Shown here: positions 13,028 through 24,745 of the stretch, in pieces
Position numbering within the stretch: position 1 is the stretch's first letter
Layout: each line of letters opens with the position of its first letter
Assembly (NCBI GenBank): GCA_018819205.1
Contig: JAHJQE010000011.1
Coordinates: 47,978-111,977, forward strand
DNA: 64,000 bases
Reading direction: 5' to 3'
Origin: Gammaproteobacteria bacterium
GTDB taxonomy: Bacteria > Pseudomonadota > Gammaproteobacteria > Burkholderiales > Gallionellaceae
Position numbers and translations under genes: made by a program
Notes under the pieces: generated by a model
The model's database searches: none
What the model was told of the DNA's origin: nothing
The model's input: the letters and a program-made list of their open reading frames with translations, nothing else

Positions 13028-14188
13028 ATGATGGCTTTCGAACTGTTGGATGCACAACCGCAAGGCGCGGTGATCAAGGTGGTGGGTGTGGGCGGCTGCG
13101 GCGGCAATGCGGTCGATCACATGATTGAACAGGGTGTGCAAGGTGTCGAATTCATCACCATCAACACCGATGCGCAGGCGTTGAAGCGCAGCAAGGCTCG
13201 TGTGCAGCTGCAGATCGGCGCTGCATTGACCAAGGGGCTGGGCGCGGGTGCCAAGCCGCAGATCGGTCAGGCTGCGGCGGAAGAGGATCGTGAACGCATC
13301 GCCGAGATCATTGACGGCGCGAACATGGTGTTCATCACAGCCGGCATGGGCGGTGGCACCGGTACAGGTGCGGCTCCGATCGTGGCCCAGGTGGCCAAGG
13401 AGATGGGCATCCTGACGGTTGCGGTCGTCACCAAGCCGTTCGTGTTCGAAGGCAAACGCATGACGCTGGCACAACAAGGTATCGAGGAGCTGAGCGCATA
13501 TGTGGATTCGCTCATCATCGTGCCGAACGCGAAACTGATGGAAGTGCTGGGTGGCAAGACTACGCTGCCGGAAGCCTTCAAGGCAGCGAACGGCGTGCTG
13601 CAGGGCGCAGTGGCAGGCATCGCTGAAGTGATCAATGTGCCTGGCATGGTGAACGTGGACTTCGCCGACGTGTGCACGCTGATGTCCGAGAATGGCATGG
13701 CAATGATGGGGGCGGCTTCCTCTTCCGGCGAAGGTCGTGCGAAACGCGCAGCTGAGCAAGCCATTGCCAGCCCGCTCTTGGAAGATGTGGATCTGACCGG
13801 TGCGCGTGGTGTGCTGGTCAACATCACATCCAGCAGCAACATCACATTGGAAGAGTTCCATGAGGTGATGAACTGTTTCCAGTTCGCGGCTGCCGAGGCG
13901 ACAGTGATCGTCGGTTCAGTGTTCGACGAGAATATGGGCGATGAACTGCGCGTGACCATCGTCGCCACCGGTCTGGGTGAAGTGCGCAAGCCGCAGTCGC
14001 GTCCGGTGTTGGTGCCGCAAGCGCAGTTGCGTACCGGCACGCATGATGCGCCTATGGTCGACTTCAGCGAGCTGGATATGCCGGCAGTGATGCGTAGCGG
14101 ACGCCATCGTGAAGCGGTCGAGGCGATGAAACAATCCGGCGTGGAGACGCTGGATATCCCATCCTTCCTGCGTAAACAGGCGGACTGA
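13028..14188 (+). CDS. ftsZ: Cell division protein FtsZ
   Basis: Tubulin signature GGGTGTGAAP; C-terminal LDIPSFLRKQ peptide. Confidence 0.98.
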   Translation: MMAFELLDAQPQGAVIKVVGVGGCGGNAVDHMIEQGVQGVEFITINTDAQALKRSKARVQLQIGAALTKGLGAGAKPQIGQAAAEEDRERIAEIIDGANMVFITAGMGGGTGTGAAPIVAQVAKEMGILTVAVVTKPFVFEGKRMTLAQQGIEELSAYVDSLIIVPNAKLMEVLGGKTTLPEAFKAANGVLQGAVAGIAEVINVPGMVNVDFADVCTLMSENGMAMMGAASSSGEGRAKRAAEQAIASPLLEDVDLTGARGVLVNITSSSNITLEEFHEVMNCFQFAAAEATVIVGSVFDENMGDELRVTIVATGLGEVRKPQSRPVLVPQAQLRTGTHDAPMVDFSELDMPAVMRSGRHREAVEAMKQSGVETLDIPSFLRKQAD

Positions 14189-14293
14189 GGAAGTCCTTTT
14201 CGGATGGAGTGCGGGTGGGTCGGGTCGGCCCATGAGTCGGGCCGCGTACAGGGCCTGTGCTAAACTTCGCAGAGAAAAGGTCGGATAAATAGT

Positions 14294-15205
14294 ATGGTCA
14301 AACAGCGCACATTAAAGACGGTGGTCGAAGCGACCGGAGTCGGTCTGCATACCGGCGAGAAGGTCTATTTGACCCTGCGTCCGGCAGCCATCGACAGCGG
14401 CATCGTGTTCCGACGCGTGGATCTGCCGCAATCATCTGACATACGTGCCGAAGCGCATGCGGTGCATGACACGCGCCTGTCCACCTGCCTGGAAGAGAAG
14501 GGCGCGCGCGTGGCGACGGTCGAGCACTTGATGTCGGCGCTGGCCGGATTGGGCATCGATAACGCCATCGTCGAACTGACCAGCCCCGAGTTGCCCATCA
14601 TGGACGGTAGTGCGGGTACTTTTATCTTTCTGCTGCAATCGGCAGGTATCGTCGAGCAGGATGCGCCCAAGAAGTTCATCCGTATCAAGAAAGTCGTTGA
14701 GGTGAAGGATGGTGACAAGTGGGTGCGTTTCGATCCGTTCAACGGTTACAAGCTGAGTTTCACCATCAATTTCGCCCATCCGGTGTTCGCCAACACCAAG
14801 CAGAACGTCGTGGTCGATCTGGGTGAGCATTCTTATATTAAGGAAGTTAGCCGGGCGCGCACCTTCGGCTTCATGCAGGATGTGGAGAACATGCGTGCGC
14901 AGGGTTTGGCACTGGGCGGCAATCTGGACAATGCCATCGTGATGGACGAGTACCGCGTGATCAATCCTGATGGTCTGCGCTTTGAGGATGAGTTCGTGAA
15001 GCACAAGGTGCTGGATGCGATCGGCGATTTGTATCTGTTAGGCCATCCGCTGATCGGTGCCTTCTCCGGCTACAAATCCGGTCATGCCTTGAACAATGCC
15101 CTATGCCGCGCCTTGCTGGCGGACGAGTCAGCATGGGAATTCACCACATTCACCAAGGCTGAAGAGGCGCCGAACTTTTTGCGCCTGCAACTACAGCCTG
15201 TCTGA
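14294..15205 (+). CDS. lpxC: UDP-3-O-acyl-N-acetylglucosamine deacetylase LpxC
   Basis: [42 protein letters not shown]. Confidence 0.97.
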   Translation: MVKQRTLKTVVEATGVGLHTGEKVYLTLRPAAIDSGIVFRRVDLPQSSDIRAEAHAVHDTRLSTCLEEKGARVATVEHLMSALAGLGIDNAIVELTSPELPIMDGSAGTFIFLLQSAGIVEQDAPKKFIRIKKVVEVKDGDKWVRFDPFNGYKLSFTINFAHPVFANTKQNVVVDLGEHSYIKEVSRARTFGFMQDVENMRAQGLALGGNLDNAIVMDEYRVINPDGLRFEDEFVKHKVLDAIGDLYLLGHPLIGAFSGYKSGHALNNALCRALLADESAWEFTTFTKAEEAPNFLRLQLQPV

Positions 15206-15216
15206 TCCGGGGCGGT

Positions 15217-15414
15217 ATGCTGATCCGACTGGTCTTGTTGCTGTCAGCGTTGCTGCTGGCAGTCTCCGGCCTGGCCTACCTGTTCACGCGAGACTTGCGT
15301 TATCTGATAATTATCAGGCAGATCGTGCGTTTCTTGCTGTTTCTGCTGCTTGTATTTGCGGTGCTGTATGTATTGGAACGTTTCGGGCTGGTCGCTTGGC
15401 GCGTCTTTGTCTAG
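15217..15414 (+). CDS. Small (65 aa) membrane protein, unknown function
   Basis: Two hydrophobic segments separated by TRDLRYLIIIRQIVR; just downstream of lpxC; stop overlaps the converging gene end. Confidence 0.55.
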   Translation: MLIRLVLLLSALLLAVSGLAYLFTRDLRYLIIIRQIVRFLLFLLLVFAVLYVLERFGLVAWRVFV

Positions 15415-15833
15415 CGCTTGCTGTGTGCAAGCCGTTCTAGCGCCGACCTCAGTCCACCTTCCGGCAGTTCATGCGCCAGCTCATCCAGCGCGACACGGCC
15501 TTGTTCGCCAACTGTTCGTGGTGGCAACGGCGGGGCTGGCGGGTTGGCGTTCACTTGCACCTGGGTTTGAATTCCAGTAACCTCGCATCCCCTTGTTCGA
15601 AATAAGGAAATCAATTGAGGGGCGAGTTGTTTGAGTTTGCTGGCGACGGCACCATTGTCGGCAGCCAATGTCAGATGATTGTTTTCAAACCGTAAGACCC
15701 GGCTGCCTTGAACCAATGAAGGCGGTGCGATGGACCGATATTGACGCTGTAACCACACGAGCTGGCGCGCTGCCAGTGAGAGTCGTTTCAGTTTGGGATC
15801 GGCGTCCAGAAAGTCATTCAGGCGGTTGGACAC
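15411..15833 (-). CDS. DUF721/DciA-like protein
   Basis: KLKRLSLAARQLVWLQRQYRSIAP..LTLAADNGAVASKLKQLAPQLISLF; located near lpxC/secA, as is common for this family. Confidence 0.7.
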   Translation of the reverse strand: MSNRLNDFLDADPKLKRLSLAARQLVWLQRQYRSIAPPSLVQGSRVLRFENNHLTLAADNGAVASKLKQLAPQLISLFRTRGCEVTGIQTQVQVNANPPAPPLPPRTVGEQGRVALDELAHELPEGGLRSALERLAHSKR

Positions 15834-15865
15834 AGTCGTTTGGAAATCTCGTAGGGAGTGGATCA

Positions 15866-16789
15866 GTGAATATTATTCTAGTTTCGAACAGTTCTGCAAA
15901 AGCACGCAGTCTGACACTGACCGGTACGCATATGGTGCTGGCTGGCTTGGTGGCGCTGGGCCTGTTTATCGCTGCAGTGTTGATGGCGCAATATGCCATC
16001 GTACGATTCCAGTCAGGCAGCATCAGCAATGAATTGCGTAGCTGGCTGGCCAGTGCGCAGGACGAGGAAATGCGCAAGCAGGAATTGTTCATGCGCCAGA
16101 GTCTGGATGCGATGGCGGTGCGTCTGGGGCAGATGCAGGCACAACTGCAGCGTCTGGATGGTCTGGGTGCACGCCTCGCCAAGCTGAGCGGCATGAAGCC
16201 GCAGGAGTTCTCATTCGGTCAGAAGCCGGCACAGGGTGGTCCATTGCTGACCGTCCCCCCGCAGCAGGACATCTCACTGGAAATGATGATGCGGCAGCTG
16301 GATGATCTGAACTCGTTGCTGGGAGACAGAAGCGACAAGCTGGTCGCGCTCGAGACCTTGTTGCAACAGGATAAGCTGGACAAGAAGATGCTGCCATCGG
16401 TGGCACCGATCACGGTGAGCTGGTATTCCTCCAACTTCGGCTGGCGCATCGATCCCTTCACCGGAAAGAACGCGATGCATGAAGGCGTGGACTACATGGT
16501 GCCGGTTGGGACGCCGGTGTATGCCTCGGCTGGAGGTGTGGTGGTGTTCGCGGGCATGCATCCTCAATATGGTAATATGGTCGAGATAGATCACGGTAAC
16601 CAGATCATCACCCGTTACGCACATGCTTCCAAGCTGCTGGTAAAGGTCGGCGAGGTTGTGCGCCGCGGGCATGAGATCGCAAAAGTCGGCAGTACTGGAC
16701 GCTCGACCGGCAATCACCTGCATTTCGAAGTGAGATACAGGGGGACGGCGCAGAATCCGGTGCGCTTCCTGGAAAAAGCAGCCAGTTGA
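15866..16789 (+). CDS. M23 family metallopeptidase (membrane-anchored)
   Basis: N-terminal TM, coiled region, LytM domain: FGWRIDPFTGKNAMHEGVDYMVPVGTPVYA, GRSTGNHLHFEVRY; GTG start inferred. Confidence 0.88.
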   Translation: MNIILVSNSSAKARSLTLTGTHMVLAGLVALGLFIAAVLMAQYAIVRFQSGSISNELRSWLASAQDEEMRKQELFMRQSLDAMAVRLGQMQAQLQRLDGLGARLAKLSGMKPQEFSFGQKPAQGGPLLTVPPQQDISLEMMMRQLDDLNSLLGDRSDKLVALETLLQQDKLDKKMLPSVAPITVSWYSSNFGWRIDPFTGKNAMHEGVDYMVPVGTPVYASAGGVVVFAGMHPQYGNMVEIDHGNQIITRYAHASKLLVKVGEVVRRGHEIAKVGSTGRSTGNHLHFEVRYRGTAQNPVRFLEKAAS

Positions 16790-16808
16790 AGCAAACGTCT
16801 TTACGGCA

Positions 16809-16836
16809 GGGTGAGGTGGGTACCTCACCCTTTTTT
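16809..16836 (+). terminator. Rho-independent terminator after the M23 peptidase gene
   Basis: Perfect 9-bp stem GGGTGAGGT-gggt-ACCTCACCC followed by TTTTTT. Confidence 0.92.
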
Positions 16837-16871
16837 ATTTGTTCGCAACAATCGTCACAGAAAATACAAGC

Positions 16872-19586
16872 ATGATCTCCAAATTGTTGAAATCCGTCTT
16901 CGGTAGTCGTAATGACCGTTTGCTCAAACAGTATCGCCAGACCGTCGCGCGCATCAATGCGCTGGAGCCGGCGATAGAAGCGCTGTCAGATGAGGCGTTA
17001 CAAGCCAAGACCGCCGAGTTCAAACAACGCGTGGAGAAAGGCGAGGCGCTGGATGCACTGTTGCCCGAAGCTTTTGCTGTGGTTCGGGAAGGTGGCAAGC
17101 GCGTGCTGCAGATGCGTCATTTCGATGTGCAGTTGATCGGCGGTATGGTGCTGCATTACGGCAAGATTGCAGAGATGCGTACTGGAGAAGGCAAGACCTT
17201 GATGGCGACTTTGCCGGCCTATCTCAATGCATTGTCTGGCAAGGGTGTGCATGTGGTGACAGTGAACGACTATCTGGCTTCTCGCGATGCGGAGTGGATG
17301 GGGCGTCTGTATCGTTTCCTCGGTCTGTCCGTCGGTGTCATCCTGTCCAATATGGATCATGGCGACAAGCTGGCAGCTTACAACGCGGATATCACCTACG
17401 GTACCAACAACGAATTTGGTTTTGACTACCTGCGAGACAACATGGCGGCGCGTGCTGAGGACCGCTTCCAACGCGGTCTGAACTTCGCCATCGTCGATGA
17501 AGTCGACTCCATTCTTATTGACGAGGCGCGGACACCGCTGATCATCTCCGGTCAGGCGGAGGACAATGTCGACATCTATATGCGGGTCAACGTGCTGGCT
17601 CCCAAGCTGGTGCGGCAAGCCGATGACGAGGCGCCGGGCGATTACAGCGTGGATGAGAAGAGCCACCAGATCCTGCTCAGCGAAGCGGGGCACGAGCATG
17701 CCGAACAGTTGCTGTCGCAAGCGGGACTGTTGCCGGAAGGCGGCAGCTTGTATGACCCTGCCAACATCACGCTGATCCATCATCTTTATGCGGCTTTGCG
17801 CGCGCACAACTTGTTCCATCTCGACCAGCATTACGTGATCCAGGATGGCGAGGTGGTGATCGTCGACGAGTTCACCGGGCGCCTGATGGCGGGCCGCCGC
17901 TGGTCAGACGGACTGCACCAGGCGGTCGAGGCCAAGGAGGGGGTGGCGATCCAGAAGGAGAACCAGACGCTGGCTTCCATCACCTTCCAGAACTATTTCC
18001 GCATGTACAACAGGCTGTCCGGCATGACCGGTACAGCTGATACCGAAGCCTTCGAATTCCAGTCCATCTACAACCTGGAGACGGTCATCGTGCCGCCGCA
18101 CCGCCCGACGGTACGCCAGGACCTGATGGACAAGGTGTATCTTACCGCCAAGGAGAAATATGCCGCCGTCATCGAGGATGTGCGCGACTGTCACAAGCGC
18201 GGGCAGCCGGTGCTGGTGGGTACCACATCCATCGAGACTTCGGAGTTGTTGTCCGGCTTGATGCAGAAGGCCGGCTTGCCCCACCAAGTATTGAACGCCA
18301 AGCAACACGCGCGCGAGGCGGAGATCGTCGCGCAAGCAGGCCGTCCCGGCATGATCACCATTGCCACCAACATGGCCGGTCGCGGCACCGACATCGTGCT
18401 GGGCGGAAATGTGGAAAAGCCGATCGAACTGGTGCGCATGGATGAAAGTCTGGATGCTGAGACCCGTGAGCAGCGCGTTGCGCAGTTGCGCGCAGAATGG
18501 CAGCCGGTGCATGATCAGGTGTTGGCCAGCGGCGGCTTGCACATCATCGGTACCGAGCGCCATGAGTCTCGTCGTGTGGACAACCAGTTGCGTGGTCGTT
18601 CAGGTCGACAGGGCGACCCCGGCTCCAGCCGCTTCTATCTGTCGCTGGAAGATCCCCTGTTGCGCATCTTCGCTTCCGACCGAGTAGCGGCGATCATGAA
18701 CAGGTTCAAGCTGCCGGAAGGCGAGGCCATCGAGCATGTCTGGGTGACGCGTGCGATCGAAAATGCGCAGCGCAAGGTGGAGGCACGCAATTTCGATATG
18801 CGCAAGCAGATCCTGGAGTATGACGACGTAGCCAACGATCAACGTAAAGTGATTTACCAGCAGCGTGCTGAATTGCTGGAAAGTACCGATATCAGTGAGA
18901 CTGTGACTGCGATGCGAAACGGCGTGCTGCGTGAGCTGGTCGAGCTGCATCTTCCTCCCGGCAGCATGGAAGAACAATGGGATGTACCCGGACTCGAGAA
19001 AGCTCTGGCAGCCGAGTTCCAGTTGCATTTGCCGGTCGTGGCATGGATGGAGCAGGACAAGCAACTGGATGCGGAAGGACTGTCATCTCGCGTCGCTGAA
19101 GCAGCTGCTCAGCAGTATCAGTCGAAGGTCGATCAGGTCAGCGTGGAGGTGATGCACGGCTATGAGCGCATCGTGATGTTGCAGAGCGTGGATCAGCATT
19201 GGCGCGAGCATCTGGCCTCACTCGACCATTTGCGCCAAGGTATCCATTTGCGTGGCTATGCACAGAAGAATCCCAAGCAGGAATACAAACGCGAAGCCTT
19301 TGAGCTGTTCGCAGCCATGCTGGACGGAATCAAGCGAGATGTGACGCAGACGCTGATGAACGTGCAGATTCGCAGCGAAGAAGCGGTACAGGCGGCTGAA
19401 GTGCCCCACGCCCCTGAAAATGTGCAGTATCATCACGCGGCCTATGAGGAAGCGCTGGCATCAGGTGGCGAGGAGGGGGCGGAGCACAAGCCGTTCGTGC
19501 GGGGAGGAGAGAAGGTCGGACGAAACGAACCTTGCCCATGTGGTTCCGGCAAGAAATACAAGCAGTGCCACGGTAAACTGAACTAA
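16872..19586 (+). CDS. secA: Protein translocase subunit SecA
   Basis: [40 protein letters not shown]-terminal [14 protein letters not shown] zinc motif. Confidence 0.98.
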   Translation: MISKLLKSVFGSRNDRLLKQYRQTVARINALEPAIEALSDEALQAKTAEFKQRVEKGEALDALLPEAFAVVREGGKRVLQMRHFDVQLIGGMVLHYGKIAEMRTGEGKTLMATLPAYLNALSGKGVHVVTVNDYLASRDAEWMGRLYRFLGLSVGVILSNMDHGDKLAAYNADITYGTNNEFGFDYLRDNMAARAEDRFQRGLNFAIVDEVDSILIDEARTPLIISGQAEDNVDIYMRVNVLAPKLVRQADDEAPGDYSVDEKSHQILLSEAGHEHAEQLLSQAGLLPEGGSLYDPANITLIHHLYAALRAHNLFHLDQHYVIQDGEVVIVDEFTGRLMAGRRWSDGLHQAVEAKEGVAIQKENQTLASITFQNYFRMYNRLSGMTGTADTEAFEFQSIYNLETVIVPPHRPTVRQDLMDKVYLTAKEKYAAVIEDVRDCHKRGQPVLVGTTSIETSELLSGLMQKAGLPHQVLNAKQHAREAEIVAQAGRPGMITIATNMAGRGTDIVLGGNVEKPIELVRMDESLDAETREQRVAQLRAEWQPVHDQVLASGGLHIIGTERHESRRVDNQLRGRSGRQGDPGSSRFYLSLEDPLLRIFASDRVAAIMNRFKLPEGEAIEHVWVTRAIENAQRKVEARNFDMRKQILEYDDVANDQRKVIYQQRAELLESTDISETVTAMRNGVLRELVELHLPPGSMEEQWDVPGLEKALAAEFQLHLPVVAWMEQDKQLDAEGLSSRVAEAAAQQYQSKVDQVSVEVMHGYERIVMLQSVDQHWREHLASLDHLRQGIHLRGYAQKNPKQEYKREAFELFAAMLDGIKRDVTQTLMNVQIRSEEAVQAAEVPHAPENVQYHHAAYEEALASGGEEGAEHKPFVRGGEKVGRNEPCPCGSGKKYKQCHGKLN

Positions 19587-19612
19587 CAGATAACAATCCA
19601 GGGAGACCAAAG

Positions 19613-20110
19613 ATGGTGATGGATCAAATGATTCTGCAAACCTTGCATAATTCGACACTCACTGAAGAATTGCGCGATGCCGAGATCGAGACGCTGGGAC
19701 AATTGTTCGAAGTGCGGGAGTTCAAGGCGGGGGAGAGTCTGTTGCGTCCGGGCGAAGAGAAGCTGAAAAACTCTCTGGTCATGCTGGCCAAGGGCGAAGT
19801 TGAGGCGACTGCCAACATTGGCAATGAGCAGGCCACTTTGCACCTGTTGCAGCCGGGCGATCTGGCAGGCATCATCACCTTCGTCGGGGGCAGTGCTTCC
19901 CAGATCAGCGCAACCATCACTGCGAAGACTGATTGCCAAGTGCTGATTCTGGATCGTTGCAGGCTTGAATCTTTGCTGAACACTCAGCCGGCCATTGTCT
20001 ACTACGTCATGCGCGGCATCGTGCGCCATACCCATGGTATCGTACGTCGCATGAACGCCCAGTCGGTCGAGATGACGAATTATCTGTACAAGACCGGCCG
20101 CCACCTCTGA
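19613..20110 (+). CDS. Cyclic nucleotide-binding (Crp-like) domain protein without apparent HTH
   Basis: [51 protein letters not shown] beta-roll pattern; only 165 aa. Confidence 0.7.
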   Translation: MVMDQMILQTLHNSTLTEELRDAEIETLGQLFEVREFKAGESLLRPGEEKLKNSLVMLAKGEVEATANIGNEQATLHLLQPGDLAGIITFVGGSASQISATITAKTDCQVLILDRCRLESLLNTQPAIVYYVMRGIVRHTHGIVRRMNAQSVEMTNYLYKTGRHL

Positions 20111-20114
20111 AATC

Positions 20115-21332
20115 ATGCCAGTGAATCTGTCTGCGCCCGTTGCGGCACAATTGTTGCCCATTGCGGGCGTTTCTTTGGGTATAGCAGAAGCAGGCATCAA
20201 GCGTGCTGACCGTAAGGACCTGCTGGTCATCAAGCTGGAGGATAATGCCACTGTCGCGGGGGTGTTCACCACCAACCGTTTCTGTGCCGCCCCGGTCACA
20301 GTCGCCAAGGAACATCTGGCTGCTAATTCTTCAATCCGAGCACTGCTGGTCAACACCGGCAATGCCAACGCCGGAACCGGAGAGCAAGGCATGGCGGCTG
20401 CCCGTCGCACTTGTTCTGAGCTGGCAAAATTGTTGGGGTGTGCGCCGGAGCAGATCCTACCTTTCTCTACCGGCGTCATCATGGAGCCGTTGCCGGTCGA
20501 CAAGATCGTTGCCGGTATGCCGCGTGCGATCGCTGGCTTGAAGAACGATAACTGGTGTGACGCCGCGCACGCGATCATGACCACTGACATCGTAGCCAAA
20601 GCGGTATCGAAACAGGTGCTGATCGGCGGCAAGACAGTCACGATCACCGGTATCTCCAAAGGCTCAGGCATGATCCATCCCAACATGGCGACCATGCTGG
20701 GTTATATCGCGACCGATGCGGAGGTTGCGCAACCAATCCTGCAAGAGATGGTGCGCGAAGCCGCGAACAAGTCTTTCAATTGCATAACTGTAGACGGAGA
20801 TACATCCACCAACGATGCGCTCATGCTGATTGCATCCGGCAAGAGCGGCGTGCGGATCGAAGGTGGGGAGCGTGCTGCGATGCAAGCTGTCCTCAACGAA
20901 GTTGCTATCGAACTTGCACAAGCCATCGTGCGCGACGGTGAGGGCGCGACTAAATTCATATCTATTCAAATCGAAGGTGGCAAGGACGAAGAAGAGTGCA
21001 AGAAGATCGGCTATGCCATCGCGCATTCTCCGCTGGTCAAGACTGCCTTCTTCGCTTCCGATCCAAACCTCGGCCGCATCCTTGCTGCAATCGGTTATGC
21101 AGGCGTGGGTGATCTGGATGTGGCTAGGCTCAAACTGTATCTGGACGATGTGCTGGTTGCAGAGAACGGCGGGCGGGCGATGAGCTACCGGGAAGAAGAC
21201 GGGCAGCGCGTGATGCAGCAAAGCGACATCACCATCCGCGTGGTACTGAACCGTGGTGCGGTCAATGCAACACTGTGGACATGCGATTTCTCATACGATT
21301 ACGTGAAGATCAACGCCAGCTATCGCAGTTGA
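20115..21332 (+). CDS. argJ: Glutamate N-acetyltransferase / amino-acid acetyltransferase ArgJ
   Basis: [34 protein letters not shown] autocleavage region, [15 protein letters not shown]. Confidence 0.96.
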   Translation: MPVNLSAPVAAQLLPIAGVSLGIAEAGIKRADRKDLLVIKLEDNATVAGVFTTNRFCAAPVTVAKEHLAANSSIRALLVNTGNANAGTGEQGMAAARRTCSELAKLLGCAPEQILPFSTGVIMEPLPVDKIVAGMPRAIAGLKNDNWCDAAHAIMTTDIVAKAVSKQVLIGGKTVTITGISKGSGMIHPNMATMLGYIATDAEVAQPILQEMVREAANKSFNCITVDGDTSTNDALMLIASGKSGVRIEGGERAAMQAVLNEVAIELAQAIVRDGEGATKFISIQIEGGKDEEECKKIGYAIAHSPLVKTAFFASDPNLGRILAAIGYAGVGDLDVARLKLYLDDVLVAENGGRAMSYREEDGQRVMQQSDITIRVVLNRGAVNATLWTCDFSYDYVKINASYRS

Positions 21333-21359
21333 TGGAAACCGCTCTCGGCTGAGGTATCT

Positions 21360-22223
21360 ATGGACAGGCTGGATAAATTCCTCTCCCGTGCCGATAACCT
21401 ACTCTCCCGTCTGGAAAGTATCCTGCCCGGCGTTGATACGCCAGTGCCCGACTGGCACGCTGCTGCCGCGTTCCGCTGGGATCAGCGGCAGCGCATGCTG
21501 CATCCCGTTCCAAACTTTCAACGCATCGCGCTCTCTGATCTGCTCGGTATAGACGAGCAGAAGCGGCGTATTTGTCAGAATACGCAGCAATTCGTGCAGG
21601 GTGGAACCGCAAATAACGTACTGCTTTCGGGTGCGCGTGGCACGGGCAAATCATCTCTCGTGAAGGCGTTGTTGAACGAATATGCAGGACACGGCCTGCG
21701 TGTGATTCAGATCGACAAACTGGGACTTATTGATCTGTCATACATCATCGGTTTGGTGCAAGGGCGCGATGAACGTTTCATTTTGTATTGCGACGACCTT
21801 TCCTTCAATGCGGAAGAGCCCGGTTACCAGTCACTCAAAGCGGCACTGGATGGCGATCTGGTGGCCTTCTCCGACAACCTGCTCATCTATGCGACCTCCA
21901 ACCGTCGCCACTTGATGCCTGACTACATGCAAGACAACCTCGCCACCAAATATGCAGGTGATGAGGTACATCCTGCGGAAAGTGTTGAGGAGAAAGTCTC
22001 ATTGTCCGAGCGCTTCGGCTTATGGGTATCGTTCTATCCGTTCTCGCAGGATGACTATCTGGCTGTGGCAGCGCACTGGTTGGAACATCATGGATGGAAG
22101 CAGGGTATGACGGATGAGATACGAACCGCTGCATTGCAGTGGTCGTTGATGCGCGGCTCGCGCAGCGGCAGGGTGGCCGGTCAATTCGCGCGCGATTGGT
22201 GTGGGCGGCATGTCCAGGGATAA
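21360..22223 (+). CDS. DUF815-type AAA ATPase
   Basis: [21 protein letters not shown] Walker [11 protein letters not shown] Walker [14 protein letters not shown] sensor. Confidence 0.85.
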   Translation: MDRLDKFLSRADNLLSRLESILPGVDTPVPDWHAAAAFRWDQRQRMLHPVPNFQRIALSDLLGIDEQKRRICQNTQQFVQGGTANNVLLSGARGTGKSSLVKALLNEYAGHGLRVIQIDKLGLIDLSYIIGLVQGRDERFILYCDDLSFNAEEPGYQSLKAALDGDLVAFSDNLLIYATSNRRHLMPDYMQDNLATKYAGDEVHPAESVEEKVSLSERFGLWVSFYPFSQDDYLAVAAHWLEHHGWKQGMTDEIRTAALQWSLMRGSRSGRVAGQFARDWCGRHVQG

Positions 22224-23154
22224 GATCGTCGAAGTATCAGCTGCGATACTGCAACGACCGGATGGGACATTCTTGCTGGCGCAGCGACCAGCCGACAAGA
22301 TATGGGCTGGCTACTGGGAATTTCCAGGTGGCAAAGTCGAGCCAGGTGAGACAGCACACCATGCTTTGGTCCGCGAGTTGCGCGAAGAGTTGGGTATCGC
22401 AGTTCAAATTGCCTATCCATGGCTCTCCAGGACTTTCACCTATCCGCATGCCACTGTACGTCTGACCTTCTTTCGTGTGACAGTTTGGGAAGGAGCGTTA
22501 CATCCTCACGAAGGTCAGCAGTTCGCCTGGCAACAGGCTGGGCAAGTGACCGTCGCTCCGATACTCCCTGCGAATGCGCCGATTTTGCGCACGCTGGAGC
22601 TGCCGAACTTGTATGCCATAAGCAATGCTGCGGAACTCGGACTGGATAAATTTCTGGACACTTTTCAAGCCAAACTGGACGCAGGTTTGAGACTGATTCA
22701 GCTGCGCGAAAAAGATCTCACGCTAGAGGTGTTACGACCATTGGCTGGAAAGGTGGTGGCACTAGCGCATGCCAGCGATGCAAAAGTATTGATAAATGCC
22801 GATGTGGCACTGGCGCAGGAAGTGGGAGCGGACGGTGTACAGTTGACGGCGACACAGTTGGCAACATTGAAGAAGCGTCCAGCGGTGGATTGGTGTGCGG
22901 CCTCGTGTCACAGCATCGAAGAGTTGCGCTGTGCAGAGGAGCTGGGTTGTGATTTCGCCTTGCTGTCACCAGTGTTGCCGACGCAGTCACACCCCGGTGC
23001 ACTACATATGGGCTGGGGAAAGTTCGCTACCATAGCGGCCGGCGCATCCATCCCGGTGTATGCCTTGGGTGGATTGGAGCAAGGGGATATGCACAGGGCA
23101 TGGCAGCACGGCGCGCATGGCATCGCCCTGCTGCGTCAGGCTTGGGGTTCCTGA
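22210..23154 (+). CDS. Nudix (MutT-like) hydrolase fused to a ThiE/TenI-like domain
   Basis: Nudix box [25 protein letters not shown]-terminal [11 protein letters not shown]...[11 protein letters not shown]-barrel. Confidence 0.88.
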   Translation: MSRDKIVEVSAAILQRPDGTFLLAQRPADKIWAGYWEFPGGKVEPGETAHHALVRELREELGIAVQIAYPWLSRTFTYPHATVRLTFFRVTVWEGALHPHEGQQFAWQQAGQVTVAPILPANAPILRTLELPNLYAISNAAELGLDKFLDTFQAKLDAGLRLIQLREKDLTLEVLRPLAGKVVALAHASDAKVLINADVALAQEVGADGVQLTATQLATLKKRPAVDWCAASCHSIEELRCAEELGCDFALLSPVLPTQSHPGALHMGWGKFATIAAGASIPVYALGGLEQGDMHRAWQHGAHGIALLRQAWGS

Positions 23155-23321
23155 TCTCCTGAATCTCTTTCGCGCTGTTCGACGCGATATTCTTCGTTCG
23201 CCCATTTCCCCAAGTCGATCAGGCGGCAGCGCTCACTGCAGAAAGGACGGAAACCGTTGCTTGTGTCCCAAGCATGCTCTTTGCCGCAAGTCGGGCAAGT
23301 GACGACAAGCGGTTTGCTCAT
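23136..23321 (-). CDS. yacG: DNA gyrase inhibitor YacG
   Basis: [33 protein letters not shown] zinc motif. Confidence 0.93.
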   Translation of the reverse strand: MSKPLVVTCPTCGKEHAWDTSNGFRPFCSERCRLIDLGKWANEEYRVEQRERDSGDQEPQA

Positions 23322-24076
23322 TGCAGTGAACAAAAGACCAGGCTGAAATCTACATCGTGCTCGTAGAGCGTAGTCTTGGCGCTGAAGTTGGCGGAGATGA
23401 AGCGGATGTTCAGTGCATACTTGTTGGCACTGATCTCAGGGATGCAGGGCTGTTCCTTACCAAGGGTGACACAAAGTAACTGCGCGACGCGCCCGCCTTG
23501 CATCTGCTGGAATGTTCCATGATGGGCAGTGAACCGATGGTGGCGACCACTTTCCCGCAAGAGCTTGAGCATGATGTCGATACCATCCTTGAGCGGAAGC
23601 AATGGTGCCAACCAACCATTCAGGTCTGCACGGCGCTTCTCCACTGACTGGTTCTGCCAATAATGGTAAGAGGGCAGGTCGAATTCACATACTCCGCCGG
23701 GAATGATCGCGCGCTGCTTGATGCCCATCAACCACTCGTTGTCGCGCAGGTGCTGGCCGATCTTGCCGGAGATATCCAGCAAACGACTGCAGTCGGCCTC
23801 GATCTCATTCAGCACGGCATCCAGTGCATCCTCGGAGATGGCCGGATTGTTATGCAGGGCGTTGAGTGACTTTTTTTGCCGTTCCAGTTCCTGTAGCAGA
23901 TCCGATTTCAGGTCGGCCCGGCTGGCGACTTCCAGAATCTCGAACAACACCCCCAGCGCCGCATGATGGTCTTCACATTCCTCGCGCGAAATGAAACGCT
24001 GGATGCGCGAAAACAGATCCTCCAGTCGCAGCAGGGTGCGCACACGTTCGTTCAACGGGAACTCGTAGCTAATCAC
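23318..24076 (-). CDS. zapD: Cell division protein ZapD
   Basis: [33 protein letters not shown]-like core; coaE-zapD-yacG order. Confidence 0.92.
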   Translation of the reverse strand: MISYEFPLNERVRTLLRLEDLFSRIQRFISREECEDHHAALGVLFEILEVASRADLKSDLLQELERQKKSLNALHNNPAISEDALDAVLNEIEADCSRLLDISGKIGQHLRDNEWLMGIKQRAIIPGGVCEFDLPSYHYWQNQSVEKRRADLNGWLAPLLPLKDGIDIMLKLLRESGRHHRFTAHHGTFQQMQGGRVAQLLCVTLGKEQPCIPEISANKYALNIRFISANFSAKTTLYEHDVDFSLVFCSLQ

Positions 24077-24148
24077 TTTATCGGATGTTTGAGGCGGTGT
24101 TCTTGGAGCGAAAGATTATAGGCCGGGCTGGTTATCGTCAAATGCTTT

Positions 24149-24745
24149 TCAGAGGCCAGACAGTCGCTTGTGAAGTGCGGCGACCCGGCTCTGGAGTTGT
24201 TCCATCGTGCCGTCATTCACGATGACCTCATCGGCAAGTGACAGTCTGCCGGCACGATCCATCTGCTGCGACATGATCGCACGTATGACAGTCTCATCCA
24301 TCCCGCTCCGCTGCAGAGTGCGAGCGAGCTGCAGTTCCTCGGGGCAGTCGACGACGATGATGCTTCGTAGCCAATCCCGATAGCGCCCACTTTCGAATAG
24401 CAATGGCACGACCACTACGGTGTAAGGTGCCTCAGTAGGAGATAAAGCCTCAGCTTTGGCTTGTGCAAGAATCAAAGGATGCAGGATGGTTTGCAGTCGT
24501 TGCTTGGCGTCAGTATCAGAGAAGACGAGTGCTCTCATTCTGGCGCGATCCAGTGCGCCATCAATTGTGATGTAGGAATCACCGAAAGCTTGCTGAATGG
24601 CTGGAATGGCCGCCCCCTTGCTTGCAGTCAGGCGGTGGGAGATCTCGTCCGTATCAACAATACGCGCGCCAAGCGTTTCGAACAATCTGGCAACGGCGCT
24701 TTTCCCGCTGCCTATACCGCCGGTCAAGCCATAACAGGATTTCAC
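24149..24745 (-). CDS. coaE: Dephospho-CoA kinase
   Basis: YGLTGGIGSGKSAVARLFETLGARIVDTDEISH; GTG start at 24745, overlaps the pilD stop. Confidence 0.94.
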   Translation of the reverse strand: MKSCYGLTGGIGSGKSAVARLFETLGARIVDTDEISHRLTASKGAAIPAIQQAFGDSYITIDGALDRARMRALVFSDTDAKQRLQTILHPLILAQAKAEALSPTEAPYTVVVVPLLFESGRYRDWLRSIIVVDCPEELQLARTLQRSGMDETVIRAIMSQQMDRAGRLSLADEVIVNDGTMEQLQSRVAALHKRLSGL

